A DNA stretch of 64,000 bases from an uncultured Clostridia bacterium (GTDB lineage: Bacteria > Bacillota > Clostridia > TANB77 > CAG-465): the NCBI GenBank assembly GCA_944387375.1, contig CALXEQ010000007.1, positions 23,107 to 87,106 of the forward strand, given 5' to 3'. The notes under the pieces are model-generated. The model saw only the letters and a program-made list of their open reading frames with translations, did no database searches and was not told the origin of the DNA. Of this stretch, positions 35,662-42,971 are shown piece after piece (within the stretch, counting starts at the first letter, position 1; each line of letters begins with the position of its first letter). The translations under genes and the position numbers were made by a program.

Positions 35662-38037
35662 TTATTTTTTTATTATTTCAATAACTCCTTTATCTGCATC
35701 TAACCTTACATAATCATTATCCTTTAAAATTTTAGTTACGTTTTTTACTCCAACTATTGCAGGCTTTTGCAATTCTCTAGATATTATAGCACTATGTGAA
35801 AGTAATGATCCTTTCTCTGAAATTAATCCTATAGCCTTGGCAATTAAATATATCCATCCTGGATCTGTCATCTTTGTAACTATTATTTTTCCCTTTACAT
35901 CAACATCTTGTATATTATTAGAATTTATAACTACTACTTGTCCTTGTACAATACCGCTAGAACATGCTATACCTATCAATTCATCATTATTTACCTTTAT
36001 AACATCATTATTAATATTTTCATGTTTTTTATCGAAAACTTTACTTGAAAAAATAATTCTTGTATACGAAGGCAACATTTCATACATTTTATATTCATTT
36101 TTTCTAGATGAAATAATACTTTTTAAATCTACATTTTTTGAATTTATAACATCTTCTATTTCATTGTAATATAAATAGAAAATATCATCTACATTTTCTA
36201 TTATTTTTTCATTTACAAAATTTTCCGAAATACTTAAAACTATACTTCTCATATATCCATAAAGCTTACTTCGCGCAAGTCTAGATTTTTCTCTTGCTCT
36301 AATTCCATCTTCTGCATTTTTTAAATATTTTTTTAATTTTGAAGATATTTTTATATCTAAATCTTTATCTACATTTAAACTTAAATATGTATCTAAATTA
36401 TTATCATTTGAATATTCAATTATCTTTTTTACAAGTATAATTGGAGAGGTCCTAAAAGTCTTACTTTCTAGTTTTAATTCTTCAATATTTCTATCACCAT
36501 AATTTTTTATATAATTTATAAATTCACTTTTAAACTTTTTATCTACTGTATTTGAGCATAAATATTTTTTAACCTCATTATCTGTATTCAACTTTTCTAA
36601 ATCTTTTAAAATATTATTTTCTTTGACATATTTACTTATATTTATAATTCCTTCTAATGGTTTCATACTTTCTAAATTTTTTATTTTTGATATTAACTTA
36701 TTTGACACTATTTCATAATCTTCTACCTTTTCTTTTCTTAATTGTCTTTTTACAAGATAAGTATATATAAAAGCATACATGTCATTTATAATTGTTATAT
36801 ACCATTTTTTTATAACCATATTTTTTAGCTCTTCATAAAGTTTAATTAAAGATTTATTATCTAAATCTTTAGTATAATTTTTATTATAATAATCTTCAAT
36901 TTTTAAAAAGTACTTTTCCAATTCATGCATTTCTTGACTATTACTTTTTAAAAGTTCAAAAAATGATCTAATAACTTTAATTTTAGTACTAAAATTTATT
37001 TTTATTTCTTTATTCCATATAATATTCTTATAATCAATCCCCATCATTTCTTGCCATATCTTAATTATGTTCTTTTCAAAAGGTAAAAGTTTTAAAATGT
37101 TATAAAAATTATTTAAAATATAATATACACGTCCATTTGCCACAGTTATAGTATTTCTTAAAACAACACTATATTTATCTAACACTTCTGTACTATTAGT
37201 AATTCTAAATAATGCTCCTTTAAACACCTGATAATATGCCTCTTTAATAAAAGATTGAGTAAGAGGTAAAGTAATATTAGGATAACTTTCAACGATATTA
37301 CTATTATCTAAAACTATCGGATTATTAACATCCAACGTAGTTATTTTCCTTACTTGTAGAATATATATTTTATTATTAGCGATAGCAAATTCTATATCTA
37401 GCATTTTACCAAATATATTTTCTATTTTTTTTACATTTTCTATTAATTCATCTACCTCATCACTAGTTAATAATATTGCCCCTTCCTGCTTTTCATAATA
37501 ATATACATTATCTGTTCTATTATAATAATATGATGTTGTTGCTATTTTATCTTCAACAATGTTTTTTCCAATACCTTTTCCTACAACAATAACAGTCTCA
37601 TTAAGTATTCCTTGTGGATTAGAAGTAAATATAACACCAGACTTTTGAGAATTTACCATCTCTTGTACAATAATATTAATTTCTATTTTATTTTTTCCAT
37701 TAGCATAAATAGCAAGTACATTTTTAGATATAGGATTTCTACATTTTTCTATTACTTCTTTTAAATCTTTTCTCTCTATATTTAAATATGTATCAAATTG
37801 CCCAGCAAAAGATAACTCATCTGAGTCTTCTACTGAACTTGATGATCTAATTGCAAATTTTACACCTTTTTTAAAATTTTCATCTAAATATTTATCTATT
37901 TTATCTGTTAAAGAATCCTTACTTTTTATACAAAATAAATTTGGAACATTTATGCCTTCTTTTTTTAATAAAAATAAATTTTTTGCTTTTATTCCAATTT
38001 TTTCATTTTTAAAGTTTTTGTCTGTAACTATTTTCAT
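35662..38037 (-). CDS. PEP-utilising/dikinase-like enzyme of Rph type
   Basis: 791 residues. Domain order matches rifampicin phosphotransferase and truncated PEP synthases: N-terminal ATP-grasp (AIRSSSSVEDSDELSFAGQ, about 60-78; DIEFAIANNKIYILQVRK, about 217-234), a long middle domain of unclear specificity (about 240-690) and a C-terminal swivelling His domain with GSLLSHSAIISRELQKPAIVG near 746-766. The PEP-binding TIM barrel of PpsA/PpdK is missing, so this should be an ATP-dependent phosphotransferase acting on an acceptor held by the middle domain. Its ATG overlaps the UbiA gene's stop (TAATG). The acceptor is unknown; an antibiotic, a prenol or a lipid alcohol are all possible. Confidence 0.82.
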   Translation of the reverse strand: MKIVTDKNFKNEKIGIKAKNLFLLKKEGINVPNLFCIKSKDSLTDKIDKYLDENFKKGVKFAIRSSSSVEDSDELSFAGQFDTYLNIERKDLKEVIEKCRNPISKNVLAIYANGKNKIEINIIVQEMVNSQKSGVIFTSNPQGILNETVIVVGKGIGKNIVEDKIATTSYYYNRTDNVYYYEKQEGAILLTSDEVDELIENVKKIENIFGKMLDIEFAIANNKIYILQVRKITTLDVNNPIVLDNSNIVESYPNITLPLTQSFIKEAYYQVFKGALFRITNSTEVLDKYSVVLRNTITVANGRVYYILNNFYNILKLLPFEKNIIKIWQEMMGIDYKNIIWNKEIKINFSTKIKVIRSFFELLKSNSQEMHELEKYFLKIEDYYNKNYTKDLDNKSLIKLYEELKNMVIKKWYITIINDMYAFIYTYLVKRQLRKEKVEDYEIVSNKLISKIKNLESMKPLEGIINISKYVKENNILKDLEKLNTDNEVKKYLCSNTVDKKFKSEFINYIKNYGDRNIEELKLESKTFRTSPIILVKKIIEYSNDNNLDTYLSLNVDKDLDIKISSKLKKYLKNAEDGIRAREKSRLARSKLYGYMRSIVLSISENFVNEKIIENVDDIFYLYYNEIEDVINSKNVDLKSIISSRKNEYKMYEMLPSYTRIIFSSKVFDKKHENINNDVIKVNNDELIGIACSSGIVQGQVVVINSNNIQDVDVKGKIIVTKMTDPGWIYLIAKAIGLISEKGSLLSHSAIISRELQKPAIVGVKNVTKILKDNDYVRLDADKGVIEIIKK

Positions 38038-38936
38038 TATATCTTACCTACTATCAAATATATAACAACTGTAAAAATCATAACTATTTCAGTTATATAT
38101 GTATATCTTTCTACTTTTTTAATAAATTTAAATTTATTTGGATTTATAATAAAAATTATACTATCTACAATAAACCAAATCAAATTCAAAAGTAATATAA
38201 CAATTGAAATTTTATTTAAATTAAATACAAGTATAATATTAGTTATAATATCTACTATAGTAATTAATAAAACAAATTTTACACATTTTTTATATCCAAA
38301 TAATTTAGAATATGTAACATATTCTGTTTCATCTTTTGGTGCTCTAATTTTTCTTGAAATTTCCCATATAAGAGCTGGAAAATATAAAGTAAATGCTGTA
38401 AATACAGTAATATATGTTAGTGGCTCAAGATGATATTTTATACATGTAAATGATATAATATATATGTTCATAATCATCTGTACAGGATTATGTGTGACCA
38501 AAGCAAGTGGCAAGCTTGGCTGAATTTTAGCCTTTTGAAAAAACCATACAGACATAAGTCCACCATAAATATATAAAAATAAAAAGAAAACTATATTATT
38601 CATGAATATAATATTCAAAATAAATGTTATTACTATAAGTATTGTTACAAATATTTTTAAATCTTTCTTCTTAACTCTTCCTGAAGGAAGTGGACGCTTT
38701 GGAAAAAGCTTACAATCCAATTCATAATCTTTAAAATCATCTGCAATCCTTAACATAAGTAAAAAACTAAAAATCGTAAATGCACCAATAAGTTCTTGAG
38801 CACCTATATTAAAACTTGATACTCCATAATTTAAAAGTATTATAAAATATATCTCTGCAAATATAATTATTCCTAATAGAAATCTTGGAATAATCGGATA
38901 CATTTCCTTAAAATAACAATTTAATCTCTTAATCAT
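38037..38936 (-). CDS. UbiA-family membrane prenyltransferase
   Basis: 299 residues with eight to nine hydrophobic helices. The Asp-rich motif RIADDFKDYELD, followed by RPLPSGRVKKKDL, is the classical UbiA signature; the second acidic region is APKDETEY, followed by SKLFG. UbiA proteins transfer a prenyl chain from its diphosphate to an acceptor; archaeal DGGGP synthase, menaquinone and heme O enzymes all belong here. The acceptor is not evident, and no quinone or heme gene is near. AGGAGAAAAAT precedes the ATG and the frame overlaps psd by 8 bp, so it is translated with the phospholipid genes. Confidence 0.85.
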   Translation of the reverse strand: MIKRLNCYFKEMYPIIPRFLLGIIIFAEIYFIILLNYGVSSFNIGAQELIGAFTIFSFLLMLRIADDFKDYELDCKLFPKRPLPSGRVKKKDLKIFVTILIVITFILNIIFMNNIVFFLFLYIYGGLMSVWFFQKAKIQPSLPLALVTHNPVQMIMNIYIISFTCIKYHLEPLTYITVFTAFTLYFPALIWEISRKIRAPKDETEYVTYSKLFGYKKCVKFVLLITIVDIITNIILVFNLNKISIVILLLNLIWFIVDSIIFIINPNKFKFIKKVERYTYITEIVMIFTVVIYLIVGKI

Positions 38937-39786
38937 ATTTTTCTCCTATTTTCATACCAATTTCTACTTTTGTTTCAATATTTTCTTTTGATTTTGCTAA
39001 AATGTCACCATCTATTTTTATTTTTTCTTTTTCAAATAATTGTACTATTGTAGACCCCCCGAAATCAAAATAACCTTTTTCTTCTAATCTTTTAAAATTT
39101 ATTTTTTTATAATTTACTATCTTTCCAACAAGCATTGCTCCAACTTCTATTTGTATAACCCTACCAAAATTTTTAGTGTTAAGAAATGTTACCTGTCTAG
39201 AATTCTGGCAAAAAACATTATATCTTTTAGATATTGGTCTTATAGTATGTAATACTCCTTTGATTTTTTTAGAATTTATTATATTTCCATCATCTAAAAA
39301 CATAAATCTATGATAATCATCCATAGATAATCTATAAATCAAACATGTTCCATCTTTATATTTTTTTGCAATTTGTTCATCCTGTATCAATTCATTTAAA
39401 GAATATATACTTTGCTTTATTTTAAGTTCTAAATTATCCTGTATACTAAAAACTTGTAATTTAGAATCAGCAATAGCAATTAATTCGTTTTCAAAAGATT
39501 CATTTTTAATATCTCTTTTTCTTTTGAAAAAATCTGCAAATGAATTATAACTTTGATTTTCATATACTGACATATCTACATTATATTTTAAAATAAATGG
39601 TAAAATCTTTCTTTTAGATATTTTACTATTTTGATATATAGCCTGTAATTTTGAAAACCATACTCTTGAAAAAATCAATTTTAATAATATTCTTCCTAAA
39701 AAAGTATTATATAAAAAATCTAGCTTTTTCTTTCCATATTCTTTTTCTTCATAAAATATATTTCTTTTTCTATCCCATATTTTCAT
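38929..39786 (-). CDS. psd: Phosphatidylserine decarboxylase
   Basis: 285 residues. Membrane-associated pyruvoyl enzyme that turns phosphatidylserine into phosphatidylethanolamine. The self-cleavage site GGST sits in YFDFGGSTIV near residue 243, and the conserved MDDYHRF and ISKRYNVF segments are present. The N-terminal part (FADFFKRK) is the longer, non-E. coli type. GGTGAAATAGATT precedes the ATG. It lies directly after pssA (3 bp). Confidence 0.93.
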   Translation of the reverse strand: MKIWDRKRNIFYEEKEYGKKKLDFLYNTFLGRILLKLIFSRVWFSKLQAIYQNSKISKRKILPFILKYNVDMSVYENQSYNSFADFFKRKRDIKNESFENELIAIADSKLQVFSIQDNLELKIKQSIYSLNELIQDEQIAKKYKDGTCLIYRLSMDDYHRFMFLDDGNIINSKKIKGVLHTIRPISKRYNVFCQNSRQVTFLNTKNFGRVIQIEVGAMLVGKIVNYKKINFKRLEEKGYFDFGGSTIVQLFEKEKIKIDGDILAKSKENIETKVEIGMKIGEKYD

Positions 39787-39789
39787 AAT

Positions 39790-40398
39790 CTATTTCACCA
39801 ACAATAATATTAAACTAATTAATATTGCTAAAACAATAAAAACAATATATGCCATCTTTCGTGGTTTAGGAATTTTTATATTAAGAATAAATAAAACTGC
39901 AAAAATTATATAAACTATAGGGTAGATAAAATCAATATTTAATTTAAAAAGCATATCCATTGCATATATAATAGGTAATACTACAGCTATATATGCAACA
40001 GGTACTCCTATGAAATATTTTACAGCTTCTTCTTTAGAAGATATTATATTAAACCAAGCCAATCTAATTATTCCACTTAAAAGATAAAATATCATAATTA
40101 TACATAACCATATATTAATATTTAAAAAAAGCTTTATTGCTATTACACAAGGAAGTGCAACAAAAGAAAAAACATCAACTAAAGAATCAATTTGTTTTCC
40201 AAATTCCTTTTCTATATCAGTTCTTTTACACATTCTTGCTATTTTCCCATCAAATAAATCACATATTCCTGCTAACATAAGACATATTAATGAATATTGT
40301 AAATTATCTATTATTGCAAATATCATTCCAAATAAAGCAAAAATTCCGCCTATATATGTAAGTATAACGGACTTATTGTACTTTCCTATTATTACCAC
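39790..40398 (-). CDS. pssA: CDP-diacylglycerol--serine O-phosphatidyltransferase
   Basis: 202 residues, six or so helices. The CDP-alcohol phosphatidyltransferase motif is complete: CDLFDGKIAR, then Gly, then QIDSLVD. It joins serine to a CDP-activated lipid. The start is GTG (40396-40398) preceded by AGAGGTGATAAC. Neighbour to psd gives the expected PS-to-PE route. If the CDP-lipid comes from the CarS-like enzyme upstream, the lipid may be something other than ordinary diacylglycerol. Confidence 0.92.
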   Translation of the reverse strand: MVIIGKYNKSVILTYIGGIFALFGMIFAIIDNLQYSLICLMLAGICDLFDGKIARMCKRTDIEKEFGKQIDSLVDVFSFVALPCVIAIKLFLNINIWLCIIMIFYLLSGIIRLAWFNIISSKEEAVKYFIGVPVAYIAVVLPIIYAMDMLFKLNIDFIYPIVYIIFAVLFILNIKIPKPRKMAYIVFIVLAILISLILLLVK

Positions 40399-40409
40399 GT
40401 TATCACCTC

Positions 40410-40988
40410 TTAAATATTTTTTCTAATTCTTAATCCATACAATATTAAATTTACAATTATATGTGTAATACCTCCAAGAAAAATATATAATAAAAATTGA
40501 AACAATGTAATTTTGCACCAAATACATAAAATTAATGTTACACCTATTATACTATCAATTTGATCAAATAAATAACATATAACACCTTTTACACCAGTTA
40601 CAGTTTTACCAGGTGCTATATCTATTCTTCTTTTTATGTAACTATTAGGTAGCTCGCATAAAACATAGGCTAGTCCAAATAGAGCTCCTATAAATAAATT
40701 GTTTAATACTGTATTTTCTATAGCATTATACAAATAATTTCTACCTATAAACCAATTAAAACTACAAATACTTCCCCAGATAATTTGCGCCAAACTAGTA
40801 AATATTATCATTGAAAAAAATCCTATCCACGTTTTATTGTCTCCAAATAATCTCTTACCATCTTTTAATTTTTTACCTCCATCGATAGGATATCTATATT
40901 TTCTATATACACTAGTTTTAGTAAATATCATATTAATAATACCTGCAATAATAACAGGCATTAATGTTATATACATATTCAAAATCAT
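40410..40988 (-). CDS. CarS-like CDP-lipid synthase (DUF46 family)
   Basis: 192 residues, five or so membrane helices. The segments PIDGGKKLKDGKRLFGDNKTW and PNSYIKRRIDI...FDQIDSIIG match the archaeal CDP-archaeol synthase (CarS, DUF46) pattern, which activates a lipid phosphate with CTP, rather than bacterial CdsA. Members also occur in bacteria, where the true lipid is usually not known. GGGAGATAAAAA precedes the ATG. It sits between dgkA and pssA, exactly where a CDP-lipid synthase is needed in the pathway. Confidence 0.85.
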   Translation of the reverse strand: MILNMYITLMPVIIAGIINMIFTKTSVYRKYRYPIDGGKKLKDGKRLFGDNKTWIGFFSMIIFTSLAQIIWGSICSFNWFIGRNYLYNAIENTVLNNLFIGALFGLAYVLCELPNSYIKRRIDIAPGKTVTGVKGVICYLFDQIDSIIGVTLILCIWCKITLFQFLLYIFLGGITHIIVNLILYGLRIRKNI

Positions 40989-40991
40989 TTT

Positions 40992-41357
40992 TTATCTCCC
41001 TAAAGCTATAATATTTTTAACAATTATTATTCCTTCCACTATAAAAAATAATAATCCACTAGTAAGTACGGCTGACGCACTTACATCTTTAATATATTTA
41101 GCATTTTCATCTATTTTTAATATAAACTTATCTACAACTCTTTCAATAGCTGTATTTATGTATTCAAAAGCAAATACAATAAAACATAATATTATATAAA
41201 AAATAGCATCAATATATGTAGATTTGGTTAAAATATTAAGTACTCCAAAAATTATTGCTATGACAATATATTTTTTTAAGTTTTTCTCACTTTTAAAAGC
41301 AAGTTTAATTCCATTTAATGCATGTTTTATACTCTCAAATAAGTTTTTATTCTTCAT
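40992..41357 (-). CDS. dgkA: DgkA-family lipid kinase
   Basis: 121 residues, three membrane helices. DgkA-family signature FEYINTAIERVVDKF. In Gram-positive bacteria such enzymes phosphorylate undecaprenol, and in others diacylglycerol; the sequence alone does not decide. Start is the ATG at 41355-41357 with GAGGTTTAAT before it. First gene of the lipid operon, its product being the natural substrate supplier (a lipid phosphate) for the CarS-like enzyme. Confidence 0.92.
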   Translation of the reverse strand: MKNKNLFESIKHALNGIKLAFKSEKNLKKYIVIAIIFGVLNILTKSTYIDAIFYIILCFIVFAFEYINTAIERVVDKFILKIDENAKYIKDVSASAVLTSGLLFFIVEGIIIVKNIIALGR

Positions 41358-41379
41358 ATTAAACCTCAATTATACAATA

Positions 41380-41408
41380 ATTTTAGCATAAAAAAATCTT
41401 TATTTCAA
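41380..41408 (-). promoter_or_regulatory. Sigma-A promoter of the lipid operon
   Basis: TTGAAA (41403-41408), 17-bp spacer and TAAAAT (41380-41385) on the minus strand, just before dgkA and just downstream of the terminator of the redox operon. Confidence 0.75.
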
Positions 41409-41411
41409 CAA

Positions 41412-41448
41412 AAAAACTTATAGTCCAAATAGACTATAAGCTTTTTTA
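41412..41448 (-). terminator. Terminator of the redox operon
   Basis: Perfect 9-bp stem CTTATAGTC/GACTATAAG with A-run and T-run around it; it could work in both directions. Confidence 0.9.
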
Positions 41449-41631
41449 TCACTTTTCTATTGGTATATATAATTTGCATTTACAAATTCCTTTTTTTACA
41501 AACTCATCACATGGACAAAGTGTTGTGTCATCTACATTTACTCTACATGGACAGTGTCCATCCTTTTTATATATACCTTCAATTATTTTTTCTACATATT
41601 TTTTATCTGGATTTAAAATATATCCTTTCAT
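41449..41631 (-). CDS. Minimal ferredoxin:thioredoxin reductase catalytic-domain protein
   Basis: 60 residues with seven cysteines in three pairs plus one: HCPCRV, LCPCDEF and ICKCKL, the arrangement (CPC, CPC, CxC) of the FTR beta subunit, whose [4Fe-4S] cluster and redox-active cysteines reduce thioredoxin with ferredoxin electrons. Plant and cyanobacterial enzymes are about 110 residues, and the gap between the first two motifs is shorter here, so it is a shrunken relative. GGGGGGTTTT precedes the ATG. It follows trxA by 20 bp, which strongly suggests that the thioredoxin is its partner. Confidence 0.82.
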   Translation of the reverse strand: MKGYILNPDKKYVEKIIEGIYKKDGHCPCRVNVDDTTLCPCDEFVKKGICKCKLYIPIEK

Positions 41632-41651
41632 AAAACCCCCCTAAAATTAAA

Positions 41652-41966
41652 TTATACATATTCTGCCATTTCTGAGGCTATTTCATTTTCATCATGATAT
41701 CCTTCTATTTTTTTCATAACTTTTCCATCTTTAAAAATAACCATTGTTGGTACTACTTGAATACCATATTTATATGCTAAATCTTGTGCTTCATCTATAT
41801 CTACTTTTGCTATATCAAAATCTGCTCTAGATGATGATATTTTCTCAAGCACTGGTGCAAGCATTTGACATGGACCACACCAAGTAGCAAAAAAATCTAC
41901 TAATACTGCTCTTTGAGAATTAATTACCTCTTCTTGAAAATTTTTTGAATTTACATGTTTTAACAT
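41652..41966 (-). CDS. trxA: Thioredoxin
   Basis: 104 residues with the classical active site WCGPCQ (near residue 30) and cis-Pro in VVPTMVIF. Reduces disulfides in the cytoplasm. The ATG directly abuts the stop of the ArsR gene (TAAATG), and its AGGAGGAG ribosome site lies inside that gene's end. Electrons probably come from ferredoxin through the FTR-like protein encoded next; an NADPH-thioredoxin reductase is not in the window. Confidence 0.95.
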   Translation of the reverse strand: MLKHVNSKNFQEEVINSQRAVLVDFFATWCGPCQMLAPVLEKISSSRADFDIAKVDIDEAQDLAYKYGIQVVPTMVIFKDGKVMKKIEGYHDENEIASEMAEYV

Positions 41967-42269
41967 TTATATCTCCTCCTTATTATTACATTTATTATTT
42001 ACTAAACCAAGTTTTTTTATTATATCACATATATTTTTATCCTTTAAATAATAATATGTTTCTACTCCATTTTTACGTGACGAAACTATTCCTAAAGCTT
42101 TTAATTTAGATAATTGTTGTGATACAAAAGATTGTGAAGAATTAGAACAACACTGAAGTTCTGTAACTCTTTTTTCTTCACCACCACATAAGTTTACTAA
42201 AATACACAAACGTACTTCATTTGATAATATCTTAAAAATATTAGACATCTCAGTTATCTTCTGTTTCAT
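41967..42269 (-). CDS. ArsR/SmtB-family repressor
   Basis: 100 residues, winged helix. The alpha3 region reads TELQCCSNSSQSFVSQQLSKL-like, with a Cys pair where arsenic- or cadmium-sensing ArsR proteins have ELCVCD; two more cysteines are in LCILVNLC. These can bind a soft metal or form a disulfide, so a thiol or metal signal is likely. First gene of the trx operon and probably its own repressor. GGAGAAAG precedes the ATG. Confidence 0.92.
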   Translation of the reverse strand: MKQKITEMSNIFKILSNEVRLCILVNLCGGEEKRVTELQCCSNSSQSFVSQQLSKLKALGIVSSRKNGVETYYYLKDKNICDIIKKLGLVNNKCNNKEEI

Positions 42270-42293
42270 AATTCTTTCTCCTTATATTAATAT

Positions 42294-42322
42294 ATTATAA
42301 TATAATAATATAACAATGTCAA
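42294..42322 (-). promoter_or_regulatory. Sigma-A promoter (with AT-rich dyads) of the arsR-trxA operon
   Basis: Consensus TTGACA (42317-42322), 17-bp spacer and TATAAT (42294-42299) on the minus strand. The spacer and -10 lie in alternating ATATTAT/ATAATAT inverted repeats, suitable for ArsR binding, though the exact operator is not resolved. Confidence 0.8.
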
Positions 42323-42324
42323 TA

Positions 42325-42357
42325 TAAAAAGATAGAATCTCTCTATCTTTTTATATG
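42325..42357 (-). terminator. Terminator of the ferritin-like gene
   Basis: Stem AAAAAGATAGA/TCTATCTTTTT on the minus strand, T-rich 3' side. Confidence 0.85.
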
Positions 42358-42359
42358 CA

Positions 42360-42866
42360 TTATGCATGGGCTTTATGTATTAAATAATTATATTTATTAG
42401 CATGCCTTAGTTCATCAGTTAATATAGACATAACTAAAGTTTGCATTTTATTTGAAGGCATCGCTCCCATTATTTTCCTATATTTTTTAACCGCATCTAA
42501 TTCTCCAAACAAAGCATTCCCTAGATCTTGAGCATATGTAGTTTCTTCACTTATTTTATTTTCATTATTATTTATATCATTAAATACTTCTCCTGTTATA
42601 TTACTATATATAAATCTTAATATTTCATTATGATTTTTCTCATCATCTCTAATATCTGTTATTATTTTTTTTGCATTATCATCTGGTGCTTTTTCAATTA
42701 GTGCACTATAAAAAATCTCATCTTGCTTTTCATCTGCTATAGATTTTCTTATTAGTTCTAATGCTTCAGATAGTGATATTATTTCCTCATCAACTACTGT
42801 CTTTTCTCTTCTATAATATGGATAGCCATATCTTCTATTATATATACTATTATAATCTTGATACAT
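42360..42866 (-). CDS. Ferritin-like (rubrerythrin-type) di-iron protein
   Basis: 168 residues. Two four-helix-bundle repeats with the ExxH ligands in DDEKNHNEI and DELRHANKY and additional Glu ligands in DEKQDEIFYS and FGELDAVKKY. The first 25 residues are Tyr/Arg-rich. Such proteins handle peroxide or store iron in anaerobes. The second ATG is used because GGAGGA overlaps the first. Single-gene unit. Confidence 0.85.
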   Translation of the reverse strand: MYQDYNSIYNRRYGYPYYRREKTVVDEEIISLSEALELIRKSIADEKQDEIFYSALIEKAPDDNAKKIITDIRDDEKNHNEILRFIYSNITGEVFNDINNNENKISEETTYAQDLGNALFGELDAVKKYRKIMGAMPSNKMQTLVMSILTDELRHANKYNYLIHKAHA

Positions 42867-42925
42867 ATACATTCCTCCAATACACGATACTATATTATAT
42901 TAATATATACTTTTTTAGTTACAAA

Positions 42926-42970
42926 AAAAGCACCTAAAATGTTATAATTCATATTTTAGATGCTCTATTT
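42926..42970 (-). terminator. Terminator of clpB
   Basis: AGCATCTAAAAT/ATTTTAGGTGCT stem with T-run on the minus strand, right after the clpB stop. Confidence 0.85.
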
Positions 42971-42971
42971 T

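Noticed and set aside
35662..38037. Standard PEP synthase or pyruvate phosphate dikinase
   Set aside because: The PEP-binding barrel is missing and the His domain is C-terminal, which is the order of the Rph-like group.
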